Of a DNA stretch of 6,659 nucleotides, positions 5,938 through 6,659 are shown piece by piece. Position 1 is the first letter of the stretch. The number at the start of each line of letters is the position of its first letter. The notes beneath the pieces are model-generated. The model was given only the letters and a program-made list of their open reading frames with translations, searched no databases and was not told the DNA's origin. The DNA comes from Bacteroidales bacterium (GTDB lineage Bacteria > Bacteroidota > Bacteroidia > Bacteroidales > UBA932). Location: assembly GCA_004552115.1 (NCBI GenBank), contig SFPH01000163.1:1-6659 (forward strand), given 5' to 3'. Made by a program: the position numbers and the translations under genes.

Positions 5938-6659
5938 TCAGAAACGGAATGCGAGACCTCCACCGAACGTAAAAAACCAACGGATGGGAATAGTGTCGGT
6001 TGTCGTTATGCCTGCGTCTTTCTCGCCAGTTGAAACGTGATACAGGTAGTTGCCTGTCAATCCATAGTGAAAAGCCGGTGTAAGTTTGATGTCGAATCGC
6101 CAGATACTGTAATTGAGCGTCATTCCGGCATCGAGCATGAATGAGAATGCGGATTTCTTCTCCGTCCAGCTCTTTTCCCAATACTGCCAGGATGCACCCC
6201 ATGCCGCTTCGTGTTCCTGGCTGGAGGAGCCCTGAATGTAACCTGGTGTTATGCCGATGAAAAACTCCATATCGCTGAACAGATTCATCAGAAATGCGGA
6301 AAATACATTTCCGACATCTCCGTGTTCATTACCGTATCCGGAATCCTGTGATATGACATCCGACGAGCTCTCAACCCCTGCGTATATCCGTTCCCGCGAA
6401 GTACGGGTTTTCGTACGATAAGCAAAGGCTACGGGCGTCCCAAAGGCATTGCTTACATTGACAACGGACGGATTCCATTGAAGCCCTGCCCTGAAACCAA
6501 GACCGTTCCGGAAGAATTGCCCATAGCTGACATTGATGACGGCATCACTCTCCAGATCTTTGTAAATCGGGACATTCACGCCTGCCGAAAGAGAAATGTC
6601 CTTTACCTGAGCCGCCGCACTGAGGCCTATCAGCATTGCAGTGATTATTATTAAACAAT
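5938..6659 (-). CDS. Outer-membrane beta-barrel protein, 5' partial
   Basis: The frame stays open to the right edge. The seven residues before the ATG at 6636 (CLIIITA) continue a hydrophobic stretch into MLIGLSAAA, so that ATG is inside the signal peptide and the true start lies beyond the window. A signal-peptidase I site after SAAA, leaving Q at the mature N-terminus, is likely. About 239 residues are visible. The mature part alternates short aromatic and glycine-rich strands with polar loops (for example SAGVNVPIY, GLGFRAGLQW, FFIGITPGY, FDIKLTPAFHYGL) and ends in GGGLAFRF, whose terminal Phe and alternating pattern fit a BAM-recognised last strand. I infer an 8- to 12-stranded barrel in the outer membrane. 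I do not recognise a specific family, and no ligand or function can be proposed. The stop lies just past the T-run of the pckA terminator. Confidence 0.75.
   Translation of the reverse strand, partial: CLIIITAMLIGLSAAAQVKDISLSAGVNVPIYKDLESDAVINVSYGQFFRNGLGFRAGLQWNPSVVNVSNAFGTPVAFAYRTKTRTSRERIYAGVESSSDVISQDSGYGNEHGDVGNVFSAFLMNLFSDMEFFIGITPGYIQGSSSQEHEAAWGASWQYWEKSWTEKKSAFSFMLDAGMTLNYSIWRFDIKLTPAFHYGLTGNYLYHVSTGEKDAGITTTDTIPIRWFFTFGGGLAFRF

Overview
This window looks like ordinary chromosomal DNA from a member of the Bacteroidota, most likely a Bacteroidales species. The evidence is a phosphoenolpyruvate carboxykinase very close to the Bacteroides type, a DUF4332 protein, a signal-peptide-bearing outer-membrane barrel protein, A/T-rich leaders mostly without Shine-Dalgarno sequences, and TAnnTTTG-type -7 promoter boxes. 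I see no mobile element, CRISPR array, rRNA or tRNA gene, or phage gene.

Layout from left to right: the 3' part of an HI0933/YhiN-family flavoprotein gene (+, cut by the left edge); a short DUF4332 helix-hairpin-helix protein gene (+) with its own probable promoter; a hairpin terminator; a YfcE-type metallophosphoesterase gene (-); a RecQ-family helicase gene (-) 36 bases upstream of yfcE and probably cotranscribed with it; a 264-base divergent regulatory region; pckA (+); a strong hairpin terminator; and an outer-membrane beta-barrel protein gene (-, cut by the right edge).

The genes do not form one pathway. pckA links oxaloacetate and phosphoenolpyruvate. In gut Bacteroidales this enzyme commonly runs in the carboxylating direction during fermentation to succinate and propionate. 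RecQ and the DUF4332 protein both have nucleic-acid-related domains, but they lie in different transcription units, so a link is only speculation. The most informative non-coding stretch is between recQ and pckA. It holds two mirror-image -7 boxes, an operator-like palindrome and a stem-loop predicted to sit at the very 5' end of the pckA mRNA.

I found no convincing new biological system. The observations worth a second look are the RecQ domain order, the divergent promoter architecture, the terminator overlapping the end of yfcE, and an outer-membrane protein that I could not assign to a family.
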